NCBI GenBank assembly: GCA_023389055.1
Contig: JAEWFA010000015.1
Coordinates: 1-64,000 of the forward strand
Source of the DNA: Pseudomonadota bacterium
Lineage (GTDB): Bacteria; Pseudomonadota; Gammaproteobacteria; Burkholderiales; Burkholderiaceae_E
Reading direction: 5' to 3'
Length of the DNA stretch: 64,000 nucleotides
Below, in pieces: positions 28,251-36,931 of this stretch. Every line of letters begins with the position of its first letter. Position 1 is the stretch's first letter. The notes beneath the pieces were generated by a model, which searched no databases, was not told where the DNA came from, and worked only from the letters and a program-made list of their open reading frames with translations. The translations under genes and the position numbers were made by a program.

Positions 28251-29684
28251 GTGCTTGCACTCGCGACGCTCGAAGCGCTGCTCGATGATCTGGAAGAAGG
28301 CGTGCTCTTCCTCGACGACGAGCGGCGCATCGTCCAGATCAACGCGGCGGCGCAGCGCCTGCTCGGCAGCGACGGCCGGCGGATCGTGCGCGAGTTGTGT
28401 CCGACGCTGTTCGAAGGCACGGCGTGTGCGGAAGCCTGCCGTCGCAGCGGACACTGTGCGCTGCCGGGTCCCGACGGCGAGACGAGCACGACGCAGGACC
28501 TCACGTTGCGCCGCGCCGACGGCAGCGAGGTCTTGCTGCAAATGCGCGCGATGCTGTTGCCCGTCAACGACGCGCGTCTGCACTGCTCGGTGATCCTGCG
28601 CGATCGCCCCGGCGAGCGGACGCTCGACCACCCTGCGCGGGAGCGCTGTGCGCTGGGAGGCCTCGTCGGACGCAGCCCCGAGATGCAGAAGCTGTATGGT
28701 CAGATCCTGCGCGCGGCGGCGAGCGACGCGCATGCGCTGATCACCGGCGAGAGTGGAACCGGCAAGGAACTCGTCGCGCGCAGCCTGCACGACAATTCCC
28801 CGCGTGCGCGCGGCCCCTTCGTTCCGCTCGACTGCGGGGCGCTGCCCGATGCGTTGCTGGAATCGGAACTGTTCGGCCATGCGAAGGGCGCGTTCTCGGG
28901 CGCGGCGAGCGCGCGCGCCGGGCGCTTCGAGGCGGCCCGGGGCGGTACGCTGCTGCTCGACGAGATCGGCGAGATCTCCGCTTCGATGCAGACGAAGCTG
29001 TTGCGCGTGCTGCAGGAGCGCGAAATCGTTCGCCTGGGCGAGAATCATCCGCGCAAGATCGATGTCCGCGTCGTCGCCGCCACCCACCGCGACCTTGCGC
29101 AGATGGTGCGCGAAGGAAGCTTTCGCGAAGATCTGTACTATCGCCTGCGCGTGCTTCCGTTGCACGTTCCGCCGCTGCGCGAGCGCATCGCCGACCTGCC
29201 GCTGCTCGTCGGCAGGATGCTGGCCGAACTGCGCGAACGCTACCGACGCGGTCCGATGTACATCAGCGCCGACGCAATGACCGCCATCGAAACCTACCCT
29301 TGGCCCGGCAACGTCCGGCAACTGTCGAACGCGCTCGAGTACGCGGTCGTGCACGTTCAGGACTCGACGATCGAGCGCCGACACCTGCTGCCCGAAGTGG
29401 CGCAAGCGGAGCCGGCTGCGGTGGGCCCGCCCGTCGCCTATGCGTCCGACGCGGTCGCCCTGGCGGCAGCGCACCGCAATGCACCGTCGGCGCAGTTCGC
29501 GCACTCGACGACCGCGCGCTGCTATCGCTCGCAACTCGCCCCCGACGACGAGGCGCAGCGCATCGTGCGGGTGCTCGCCGAGGCCGGGGGCAACCGCGCG
29601 GAGGCCGCGCGACGGCTCGGCATGTCGCGCACCACTTTGTGGAAGCGCCTGAAGTGCGCCGAAGCCGCCAGGGGCGAGCATTGA
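28251..29684 (+). CDS. sigma-54-dependent transcriptional activator (PAS - AAA+ - Fis HTH)
   Basis: A 477-residue bacterial enhancer-binding protein. An N-terminal PAS-like domain (about 5-118) carries four Cys at 50, 59, 63 and 69 (C-x8-C-x3-C-x5-C), suited to bind a metal or Fe-S centre or to sense redox or NO. The AAA+ domain (about 137-365) has Walker A GESGTGKE (166-173), GAFSGA (213-218; the sigma-54 loop, usually GAFTGA) and Walker B LLLDEIGE. The C-terminus is a Fis helix-turn-helix (NRAEAARRLGMSRTTLWKRL). Start is the GTG at 28251; no ATG lies between it and the upstream in-frame stop. Likely target: the divergent operon at 25373-28028. Confidence 0.9.
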   Translation: MLALATLEALLDDLEEGVLFLDDERRIVQINAAAQRLLGSDGRRIVRELCPTLFEGTACAEACRRSGHCALPGPDGETSTTQDLTLRRADGSEVLLQMRAMLLPVNDARLHCSVILRDRPGERTLDHPARERCALGGLVGRSPEMQKLYGQILRAAASDAHALITGESGTGKELVARSLHDNSPRARGPFVPLDCGALPDALLESELFGHAKGAFSGAASARAGRFEAARGGTLLLDEIGEISASMQTKLLRVLQEREIVRLGENHPRKIDVRVVAATHRDLAQMVREGSFREDLYYRLRVLPLHVPPLRERIADLPLLVGRMLAELRERYRRGPMYISADAMTAIETYPWPGNVRQLSNALEYAVVHVQDSTIERRHLLPEVAQAEPAAVGPPVAYASDAVALAAAHRNAPSAQFAHSTTARCYRSQLAPDDEAQRIVRVLAEAGGNRAEAARRLGMSRTTLWKRLKCAEAARGEH

Positions 29685-31219
29685 ACGAAACGCTGCGAGC
29701 GCCGGATGTGCGCGACGCCGGCCGCGAGTCGCGGCATTCGGATCCCTTCGCCGAGCCGGATGCCGCGCGTCGCCGCGCGATCGTCGAGCGTCTGGCGCCA
29801 CTGCTTCCCGTGCACTGCCTGCTGCATCGATCCGAGGACACGCGCCCGTACGAATGCGACGGGCTGAGTGCATATCGGCAGTTGCCGGTGGCGGTCGCGC
29901 TGCCCGAGAACGAGGCGCAGGTGCGCGCCATTCTGAAGGCATGCTGCGAACTCGACGTTCCCGTGGTTGCGCGCGGATCGGGCACGAGCCTGTCGGGCGG
30001 CTCGATGCCGCACGCGGCGGGAGTCGTGCTGTCGATGGCGAAGTTCGACCGCATCCTGTCGATCGACCCGCTCGCGCGCCTCGCGCGCGTGCAGCCCGGC
30101 GTGCGCAATCTCGCGATCTCCGAGGCGGCCGCAGTGCACCGTCTCTATTACGCGCCCGATCCTTCGTCGCAGATCGCCTGCTCGATCGGCGGCAATGTCG
30201 CCGAGAATTCGGGCGGCGTGCATTGCCTGAAATACGGCCTCACGGTGCACAACGTGCTGCGCGTGCGCGGCTACACGAGCGAAGGCGAACCGATCGATTT
30301 CGGCTCCGAGGCGCTGGATACGCCGGGGCTCGATCTGCTCGCGCTGGCGATCGGATCCGAAGGGATGCTCGCGGTGGTCGCCGAGGTCACCGTGAAGCTC
30401 GTCCCCACGCCGCCGCTGGCGCGCGTGCTGATGGCCTCCTTCGACGACGTCGTCACCGCCGGCGACGCGGTGGCGGCGATCATCGCCGCCGGCATCATCC
30501 CGGCCGGGCTCGAGATGATGGATCGCAAGGCGACGATCGCCGTCGAACAGTTCGTCCATGCCGGCTACGACCTCGAAGCGGCGGCGATCCTGCTCGCCGA
30601 GTCCGACGGTGCGCCCGAAGAGGTCGCCGACGAAATCCAGCGCATGGAACACGTGCTGCGCGAAGCGGGGGCGACGGCGATCCGCGTGTCGGGCTCCGAG
30701 GCCGAGCGGCTGCTGTTCTGGTCGGGACGCAAGAACGCGTTTCCGGCCGCCGGGCGGCTGTCGCCCGACTACTACTGCATGGACGGAACGATTCCGCGTC
30801 GGATGATCGGCCGCATGCTCGAGTCGATCACGCAGATGGAGGATCGCTACTCGCTACGCTGCATCAACGTCTTCCATGCGGGCGACGGCAACCTGCATCC
30901 GTTGATCCTGTTCGACTCGAACGATGCCGACCAATGGCAGCGCGCCGAGCGCTTCGGCGCGGAGATCCTCGAATTGTGCGTCGAGCTCGGCGGCACCGTC
31001 ACCGGCGAGCACGGCGTGGGCATCGAGAAGATCAATTCGATGTGCGTGCAGTTCACGCCCGAGGAGCGCGAGGTCTTCTTCGCCGTGAAGCGCGCCTTCG
31101 ATCCCGCCGGCACGCTGAATCCGGGCAAGGCGATCCCCACGCTGGCGCGCTGCGCCGAGTACGGCCGCATGCACGTTCGCGATGGGCGGGTGCGTTTTCC
31201 CGACCTGCCGAGGTTCTGA
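29681..31219 (+). CDS. glcD: glycolate oxidase subunit GlcD
   Basis: This 512-residue FAD subunit of membrane-linked glycolate oxidase converts glycolate to glyoxylate. It shows ARGSGTSLSGGS, SIGGNVAENSGG, AIGSEGMLAVV and the C-terminal FHAGDGNLHP, GTVTGEHGVG and GTLNPGKAIP. The start appears to be the TTG at 29681, which overlaps the activator stop codon as TTGA, with GGGGCGAG before it. A GTG at 29707 is another option. Translation is thus coupled with the sigma-54 activator gene, which is unusual. Confidence 0.93.
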   Translation: MNETLRAPDVRDAGRESRHSDPFAEPDAARRRAIVERLAPLLPVHCLLHRSEDTRPYECDGLSAYRQLPVAVALPENEAQVRAILKACCELDVPVVARGSGTSLSGGSMPHAAGVVLSMAKFDRILSIDPLARLARVQPGVRNLAISEAAAVHRLYYAPDPSSQIACSIGGNVAENSGGVHCLKYGLTVHNVLRVRGYTSEGEPIDFGSEALDTPGLDLLALAIGSEGMLAVVAEVTVKLVPTPPLARVLMASFDDVVTAGDAVAAIIAAGIIPAGLEMMDRKATIAVEQFVHAGYDLEAAAILLAESDGAPEEVADEIQRMEHVLREAGATAIRVSGSEAERLLFWSGRKNAFPAAGRLSPDYYCMDGTIPRRMIGRMLESITQMEDRYSLRCINVFHAGDGNLHPLILFDSNDADQWQRAERFGAEILELCVELGGTVTGEHGVGIEKINSMCVQFTPEEREVFFAVKRAFDPAGTLNPGKAIPTLARCAEYGRMHVRDGRVRFPDLPRF

Positions 31220-31236
31220 GCGATGGGTGCAGCGCA

Positions 31237-32337
31237 ATGAGCGCCGTCGTCGACGCATCGGCCGACCGCGCGGTAAGCGACCTCCGTGACGCGATCCGCG
31301 CCGCCGCGCTCGAAGGGCGCGCCGTGCAGCTCGTCGGCGGCGGCACGAAGGATTTTTACGGCCAGGCGCCCAAGGGCGACGCGCTGTCGCTGGCCGCGCT
31401 GCGCGGCATCGTCTCGTACGAGCCGACGGAACTCGTGCTGCAGGTGCGCAGTGCAACGCCGCTGCACGAGGTGCACGAGGCGCTCGCCGCGCACGGACAG
31501 ATGCTCGCCTTCGAACCGCCGGCCTTCGGCGCCGGCGCGACCATCGGCGGTGTCGTCGCGGCCGGATTGTCGGGGCCGCGTCGCGCGAGCGCGGGTTCGG
31601 TGCGCGACTTCGTCCTCGGCGCGACGATCGTCGACGCGCAGGCGCGCGTGCTGCGCTTCGGCGGACAGGTGATGAAGAACGTCGCGGGCTACGACGTCTC
31701 GCGGCTGCTGTGCGGCTCGCTCGGCATACTCGGACCGATCGTCGACGTGTCGTTGAAGGTGCTGCCGCGACCGATGCATGAGGCGAGCGTGCGGCTCGCA
31801 CTCGATGCGCGCGCAGCCATCGAAACGATGAACCGCTGGTGCGCGCAGCCGCTGCCGATCTCGGCGACGCGCTGGCACGACGGCGAGGCATGGGTGCGCT
31901 TCTCCGGCGCGGCGCCTGCGGTCGAGGCGGAGCGCGCGCGTTTCGCGCGCGAGCACGGCGCAACGCGCATCGACGACGACGAGGCTTCGCATCGATGGCG
32001 CGCGGTGCGCGAGCACGAGGATGCGTTCTTCGCAGGAGAAGTACCGCTGTGGCGGCTGTCGCTGCCGTCCACCGCCCCGTGGCTCGACCTGCCCGGAAGC
32101 GTGCTCGTCGAATGGGCGGGCGCGCAACGCTGGCTGCGCTCGAACGCCGAGGCCGCGCGGATTCGCGCCGAATGCGAGCGCGTCGGCGGCAGTGCGACGC
32201 TGTTTCGCGGCGGCGACCGGTCTGCGGGCGTCTTCCCGCCGTTGTCCGAGGCAAACCTGCGCGTGCACCGCGCGCTGAAGCGCGCCTTCGACCCCTCCGG
32301 CATCTTCAATCCCGGGCGGCTGTACCCGGATCTCTGA
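31237..32337 (+). CDS. glcE: glycolate oxidase subunit GlcE
   Basis: A 366-residue second FAD-binding subunit. The FAD_binding_4 half has LVGGGTKDFYG near 33, FGAGATIGGVVAAGLSGPRR near 102 and MKNVAGYDVSRLLCGSLG near 150. It ends with FDPSGIFNPGRLY. Both GlcD and GlcE are needed with GlcF for activity in E. coli. It lies 17 bp after glcD and 25 bp before glcF. Start is the ATG at 31237. Confidence 0.93.
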   Translation: MSAVVDASADRAVSDLRDAIRAAALEGRAVQLVGGGTKDFYGQAPKGDALSLAALRGIVSYEPTELVLQVRSATPLHEVHEALAAHGQMLAFEPPAFGAGATIGGVVAAGLSGPRRASAGSVRDFVLGATIVDAQARVLRFGGQVMKNVAGYDVSRLLCGSLGILGPIVDVSLKVLPRPMHEASVRLALDARAAIETMNRWCAQPLPISATRWHDGEAWVRFSGAAPAVEAERARFAREHGATRIDDDEASHRWRAVREHEDAFFAGEVPLWRLSLPSTAPWLDLPGSVLVEWAGAQRWLRSNAEAARIRAECERVGGSATLFRGGDRSAGVFPPLSEANLRVHRALKRAFDPSGIFNPGRLYPDL

Positions 32338-32362
32338 GAATCGCGCAGGCTCCGAACCGAAA

Positions 32363-33610
32363 GTGGAAACGCACCTCGCCGACCGGCTCGTCGGCACCCC
32401 CGACGGCGCCGACGCCGAGCTGAACCTGCGCCGCTGCGTGCATTGCGGGTTCTGCCTGGCCACCTGCCCGACCTACAAGCTGCTCGGCGACGAGCGTGAC
32501 AGCCCGCGCGGGCGCATCTACCTGATGAAGCAGGTGGTCGAGGGCGGAAGGCCCACGCTGGCGACACTGCAGCACCTCGACCAGTGCCTGACCTGCCGCA
32601 ACTGCGAAACGACGTGTCCGTCGGGAGTCGAGTACGGACACCTCGTCGACGTCGGGCGCAAGCTCGTCGAGGAGCAGGTGCGCCGGCCCTGGCGCGAGCG
32701 CCTCGTGCGCGCGGCGCTGCGCGAAGGGCTGACGCGGCGCTGGCTGTTCGGCCCGGCGATGCGCGTCGGTCAGTTCGTGCGCCCGCTGCTGCCTGCGGTG
32801 CTGCGCGAGAAGGTTCCGCAGCGGCGGGATCCGGGTGCATGGCCCGCGCGCACGCATCGACGCAAGGCGCTGCTGCTGAACAACTGCACGCAGTCGGCGA
32901 TGATCCCGTCGATCGACGCGGCCACCGCGCGCGTGCTCGATCGGCTGGGCATCGAGGCGATCGTCGAACGGCGCTCGGGCTGCTGCGGCGCGATCCGCCA
33001 TCACCTGAACGACACCGAAGGCGCGCTGGCGCAGGCGCGTCGCAACATCGACGCGTGGCTGCCGCATCTCGATTCCGGCGTCGAGGGGGTGCTGGTCAAT
33101 GCGTCGGGCTGCGGCGCGATGGTCAAGGAGTACGCGCATCTGCTGCGTGCCGACCCGGCCTACGCGCAGAAGGCCGCGCGCATCGTCGAGGCGACGAAAG
33201 ACCCGGCCGAATGGCTGTTGCAGGAGCTCGATGCGCAGGTGCCGCAGTTTCGCGAGCGGATCGAAGCCAGCGGAGCCGCGACGCGGATCGCGTTCCACGC
33301 GCCGTGCACGCTGCAGCACGGCCAGCGCATCCGCGGCGTCGTCGAGCAGTGGCTCGCGTCGGTCGGCGTTGCGCCGTCGTACGTGCCCGACGCGCACCTG
33401 TGCTGCGGCTCGGCCGGAACCTATTCGGTGCTGCAGCCCGAGTTGTCGGGGCGGCTGCGCACGAACAAGCTCGAAGCACTGCATTCGGGCGATCCGGCGG
33501 CGATCCTGTCGGCGAACATCGGGTGCATCACGCATCTGCAGGCCGGCACCGCCACACCCGTGCGGCACTGGATCGAATGGGTGGACGAGGTGTTGACGGC
33601 CCGACCGTGA
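32363..33610 (+). CDS. glcF: glycolate oxidase iron-sulfur subunit GlcF
   Basis: This 415-residue subunit carries two [4Fe-4S] motifs, CxxCxxCxxxCP at 25-35 and 75-85, and two CCG domains (SGCCGAIRHH, LCCGSAGTY). It passes electrons from the GlcDE flavins to the quinone pool. Start is the GTG at 32363, since no ATG precedes the conserved NLRRCVHCGFC region. Last gene of the glc cluster; a hairpin without T-tract (33664-33681) follows. Confidence 0.93.
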   Translation: METHLADRLVGTPDGADAELNLRRCVHCGFCLATCPTYKLLGDERDSPRGRIYLMKQVVEGGRPTLATLQHLDQCLTCRNCETTCPSGVEYGHLVDVGRKLVEEQVRRPWRERLVRAALREGLTRRWLFGPAMRVGQFVRPLLPAVLREKVPQRRDPGAWPARTHRRKALLLNNCTQSAMIPSIDAATARVLDRLGIEAIVERRSGCCGAIRHHLNDTEGALAQARRNIDAWLPHLDSGVEGVLVNASGCGAMVKEYAHLLRADPAYAQKAARIVEATKDPAEWLLQELDAQVPQFRERIEASGAATRIAFHAPCTLQHGQRIRGVVEQWLASVGVAPSYVPDAHLCCGSAGTYSVLQPELSGRLRTNKLEALHSGDPAAILSANIGCITHLQAGTATPVRHWIEWVDEVLTARP

Positions 33611-33663
33611 AATAGTTCACGGAACGGGGCCGGCGGCGACGCCTGCCTGCGGCGCGCCGCCGT

Positions 33664-33681
33664 TCGTCCGGTTACGGACGA
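33664..33681 (+). other. hairpin downstream of glcF
   Basis: TCGTCCG / CGGACGA, 7 bp perfect, with loop GTTA. It lies between glcF and the pilin operon. No T-tract follows, so it may mark a Rho-dependent 3' end or be chance. Confidence 0.4.
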
Positions 33682-33733
33682 CGCGGCCGGGGCGCACGGA
33701 TTCAATTCGGCGATACGAAGAAAAGGGCCGAAC

Positions 33734-34168
33734 ATGAGTCCGTTGCGTCGTTGCGTTCATGCGAGGAAGACCGCGGGATTCACGCTCATCGAGGTGATGA
33801 TCGCGGTAGCGGTGGTGGCGATCCTCGCGACCGTCGCGTATCCGTCGTACGCCGACTACGTGCGCAAGGGCAAGCGTGCGACTGCGCAGGCCGCGCTGAT
33901 GGAGATCGCCGGCAAGCAGCAGAGCTACCTGCTCGATCGGCGCCAGTTCGCCTCCGCGCTGGCGGATCTGGGCTTCGCGGTCCCTTCGGAGATCGCCGGC
34001 GACTACACGTTCACGTTCCCGGGCTTCGACGCAGCGGCCACGCCGCCTGCCTTCGTCGCACAGGCGGAGCCTTCGGCCGCGCTGAAAGCACGCGGCGAGT
34101 TGACGCTCACCGTGAACCAGGCCGGCGAGAAGACGCCTGCCGCCACCACCGGATACTGGGGCAAATGA
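33734..34168 (+). CDS. pilE: type IV pilin-like protein (PilE family)
   Basis: A 144-residue prepilin. The prepilin peptidase site is G15 followed by FTLIEV, with the conserved Glu at +5 and a 20-residue hydrophobic helix. AYPSYADYVRKGKRATAQAALMEIAGKQQSYLLDR is typical of PilE minor pilins. It heads a tightly packed operon whose genes overlap by 1-7 bp. Such minor pilins prime pilus assembly with PilV, PilW, PilX and PilY1. In many genomes pilE is last in this operon; here it is first. Confidence 0.88.
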   Translation: MSPLRRCVHARKTAGFTLIEVMIAVAVVAILATVAYPSYADYVRKGKRATAQAALMEIAGKQQSYLLDRRQFASALADLGFAVPSEIAGDYTFTFPGFDAAATPPAFVAQAEPSAALKARGELTLTVNQAGEKTPAATTGYWGK

Positions 34169-34641
34169 TCGTGCGGCCTCGACGACGATCCGATCGTGCG
34201 CCCTGGGCCGAGGCCCAGCGCGGCTTCACGTTGATCGAGTTGATGATCACGGTCGCGATCGTGGCGATCCTGTCGTCGCTGGCAGCGCCCTCGTTTCGTG
34301 AAATGACGGCGACGCAACGAGTGCGAACGGCGGTTTCCGCGCTGAACGAGTCGCTTTGGCTCGCGCGCAGCGAGGCGATCAAGCGAAACACGACCGTCGC
34401 GTTCTCGTTCGCCAGCGCGGGAGGCGGCTGGAAGGTGACGGCCGGGGCGCAGACCTTGCACACGCAGGACCCGTTCGCCGGCGTCAGCTCCGGAGCCGGC
34501 GAGTTCGCCTTCAATTCGCAGGGTCGCCTGGCCAAGCGCGAGGGGCTGCCGCTCGAAGTCGGCGTCGCGGGCGTCGACGTCTATCGCTGCGTGAACATCA
34601 CGTCGACCGGTCGCAGCCACGTGGAGGAAGGGAAGTGCTGA
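34165..34641 (+). CDS. fimT: GspH/FimT family pseudopilin
   Basis: A 158-residue prepilin with cleavage after G20 (RG-FTLIELMITVAIVAILSS) and the GspH/FimT region TAVSALNESLWLARSEAIKRN. Minor pseudopilin of the type IV pilus initiation complex. ATG overlaps the previous stop (ATGA). Confidence 0.9.
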   Translation: MIVRPRRRSDRAPWAEAQRGFTLIELMITVAIVAILSSLAAPSFREMTATQRVRTAVSALNESLWLARSEAIKRNTTVAFSFASAGGGWKVTAGAQTLHTQDPFAGVSSGAGEFAFNSQGRLAKREGLPLEVGVAGVDVYRCVNITSTGRSHVEEGKC

Positions 34642-35294
34642 AGCCTCGTCCTCGTGACGCGTGTCCGGGCGCGGGGGGCGTTTCGACTCGACGTCGCATG
34701 GTCGGATTCACGCTGATCGAGGTGCTCGTGACGATCGTCGTCCTCGGCATCGGCCTGCTCGGCGTGGCGGCGATGCAGACGCGGGCGGCGAGCACGGAGT
34801 TCGAGTCGTATCAGCGGGGGCAGGCGCTGTCGCTGCTGCGGGACATGGAGGCGCGGCTGGCTGCGTCGCGCGGAATCGTCGCCGACTACCTGAACGACTC
34901 GCTCAGCTCCACGGACGGCAGCGTGTATGCGGGCTCCGGCGCAGACGGCGCAGCGGGCCGGATCGCCTGCCCGGCAGGGGTCACCGGCGCACAGGAGCAG
35001 GTCTGTCAGTGGGCGGCGCTGCTGGAAGGAGCAGCGGCTCGCGAAGGGGCGGGCAACGTCGGCGCGATGATCGGCGCGCGCGGCTGCCTGATGCGCGTCG
35101 ATCCTCCGCAGGGGAATGCGCTGGCGGATTTCTTCCTCGTCGTCGTATGGCAGGGGCTGACGCCGGGCGCCGAGCCGCCGGATGCGGCCCCGGCGGGCAA
35201 GAACGGCTGCGCCGCGTCCGTCGACTTCGGCGCCGGACTGCGTCGTGGCGTTGCGGTGCGCGTCCTGGTTCCGAACCTGACGCAGACGCTATGA
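34635..35294 (+). CDS. pilV: type IV pilus modification protein PilV
   Basis: A 219-residue minor pilin; cleavage after G24, then FTLIEVLVTIVVLGIGLLG, typical of PilV. A conserved AAMQTRA follows. Start is the GTG at 34635, with GGAGGAAG just before it; it overlaps the fimT end by 7 bp. An internal ATG right before the FTLIEV helix would leave almost no leader, so the GTG is preferred. Confidence 0.87.
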   Translation: MLKPRPRDACPGAGGVSTRRRMVGFTLIEVLVTIVVLGIGLLGVAAMQTRAASTEFESYQRGQALSLLRDMEARLAASRGIVADYLNDSLSSTDGSVYAGSGADGAAGRIACPAGVTGAQEQVCQWAALLEGAAAREGAGNVGAMIGARGCLMRVDPPQGNALADFFLVVVWQGLTPGAEPPDAAPAGKNGCAASVDFGAGLRRGVAVRVLVPNLTQTL

Positions 35295-36277
35295 CCGAGA
35301 TCCTCGCATTCACGGGGCCCCGCACGTCGACCAGCCGATCCCAGGCTGGACTGACGCTCGTCGAGACGATGATCGCGATGGCGATCGGGCTGGTGATCGT
35401 CGCGGCGCTGAGTGCGGTGTTCGTCGGCAGCAGCCACTCGCGCCGCGAAGTGCAGGCCAGCGCCGACACGATCGAGAACGGGCGCTACGCGACCGACCTG
35501 CTCGCTCGTGAGCTTTCCGCGGCGGGGTTCCTCGGCACGTTGGTCAACCCGATCGGCACTACCGTTGCCATCTGTTCCACGGACGTCTCCGTCTGGGCCG
35601 ATTCGCTGGCGGTGCATGCGGTCGGACTGAACAACGGCGACGCCGATCCGGCGTGTCTTGCGCGCAAGGCAGGAACCGACGCGATCTTTGTCCAGCGTGC
35701 GAGCACCTGTGCGGTCGGGGAGCCGAATTGCGAAGTCGAGAGCGCGGCGAATGCATATCTGCAGGTCTCGGAGTGCGGCAGCGAATATGGCGTGACGCCG
35801 TCGGTGCTCGCCACCGGCGCCGATCCTTCGGCCTTTACGCTCAAGACGAAGGACTGCGCTGGTGCGATCGCGGCGAAGCGAAAGCTGATCCGACGCGCCT
35901 ACTACGTCAGCACCGGCGACGTGCTGAGCTACGTCGATCTCGGGCTGGGGGGGCCGTCCTCCGCAGTGCCGCTCGTGGAGAACGTGGAGCAGTTGCAGTT
36001 CAGCTATGCGTTCGACAAGGACGCCGACGGCACCGCCGAGTGCTTCGCCTCGACGCTGGCCGGTTGCGCCGGAGCGGAGTGGCCGCAGGTCGTCGGCGTT
36101 CGCCTGTGGTTGCTGGCGCGTTCGGAGTCGGCGAGCCGCAACGCAGCAGCAGCCGTGCAGTTCGAGATGGACGACACCACGGTCGATGTCGTTGCAAGCA
36201 CCTCCGGCAACCTGAAGCGGCGCGTCTACACCACCTACGTTCCGTTCGTGACGCCCAAGTCGCGTCGGGAGCAGTGA
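35291..36277 (+). CDS. pilW: minor pilin PilW
   Basis: A 328-residue prepilin with cleavage after G20 (LTLVETMIAMAIGLVIVAALS), Glu at +5, and the PilW region ENGRYATDLLARELSAAGF. The large C-terminal part has Cys residues (such as ICSTD, TCAVGEPNCEVE, SECGSE) likely paired in the periplasm. ATG overlaps the pilV stop by 4 bp. Confidence 0.9.
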   Translation: MTEILAFTGPRTSTSRSQAGLTLVETMIAMAIGLVIVAALSAVFVGSSHSRREVQASADTIENGRYATDLLARELSAAGFLGTLVNPIGTTVAICSTDVSVWADSLAVHAVGLNNGDADPACLARKAGTDAIFVQRASTCAVGEPNCEVESAANAYLQVSECGSEYGVTPSVLATGADPSAFTLKTKDCAGAIAAKRKLIRRAYYVSTGDVLSYVDLGLGGPSSAVPLVENVEQLQFSYAFDKDADGTAECFASTLAGCAGAEWPQVVGVRLWLLARSESASRNAAAAVQFEMDDTTVDVVASTSGNLKRRVYTTYVPFVTPKSRREQ

Positions 36278-36888
36278 TGGAGATGCCATTGCGCATTCCG
36301 GCTCGTCCGCGCCAGTCGGGGACCGTGCTGCTGATCGGCATCGTCATGTTGCTGATGGTGACACTCGTCGCACTCGGCGTGATCCGCCTTTCGATGCGCC
36401 ATACCCAGGTCGTCAACAACGAGCAAGTGCGCAGCGAAGCCGTGTCCGCTGCGAGTTATGCGTTGGACCTGGTGCTCAACGCCCCGGCCGATACCTGGGA
36501 CGTCTACCGTGGCGCGGGCACTACCCAGGCGATCAACATCGGCCTTTCTTCCAGCGGCGACGCAGCAGCGGAGTCGGTTGCGGTGCAAGTGAGCGGGCTG
36601 CATTGCGTGCGCTCCCGGCTCATCAAGAACGGCGAACTGGTGAAGACCAGCGGTTCGGTCAAGTACGTCGCCTCCGCGGATACGGCGTGTTTCGGCGGAG
36701 GCGGAACGCCGTTGACGATCGTCGATCCCTCGGCCATCGGTTCTCCGAACGACGACTCCCTGTGTGCGGCCGTGCTCTACCAGGTCGAGGGCCGTGCCGC
36801 AGATGAAAAGCTGCTCGGTGCGGACGCCACCGTCGTGCAGGGCGTGTCGGTGCGTCGTGGCATCGACGAACTGACCACATGCGACTGA
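36277..36888 (+). CDS. pilX: minor pilin PilX
   Basis: A 203-residue pilin-like protein: a G15 leader followed by TVLLIGIVMLLMVTLVALGVIRL, then MRHTQVVNNEQVRSEAVSAASYALD. The Glu normally at position +5 is missing, as in other PilX/GspK-type tip subunits. It overlaps pilW by one base (TGATG) and is followed after 43 bp by pilY1. Confidence 0.85.
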   Translation: MEMPLRIPARPRQSGTVLLIGIVMLLMVTLVALGVIRLSMRHTQVVNNEQVRSEAVSAASYALDLVLNAPADTWDVYRGAGTTQAINIGLSSSGDAAAESVAVQVSGLHCVRSRLIKNGELVKTSGSVKYVASADTACFGGGGTPLTIVDPSAIGSPNDDSLCAAVLYQVEGRAADEKLLGADATVVQGVSVRRGIDELTTCD

Positions 36889-36931
36889 GGCAAGTTCGCG
36901 GAGCGCGACGCCCGACCAGGAGCCCCAGGAA

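Noticed and set aside
28251..29684. Naming the activator NorR
   Set aside because: It has a PAS-like domain with a Cys cluster rather than the GAF non-heme iron domain of NorR, and the palindromes differ from known NorR sites.
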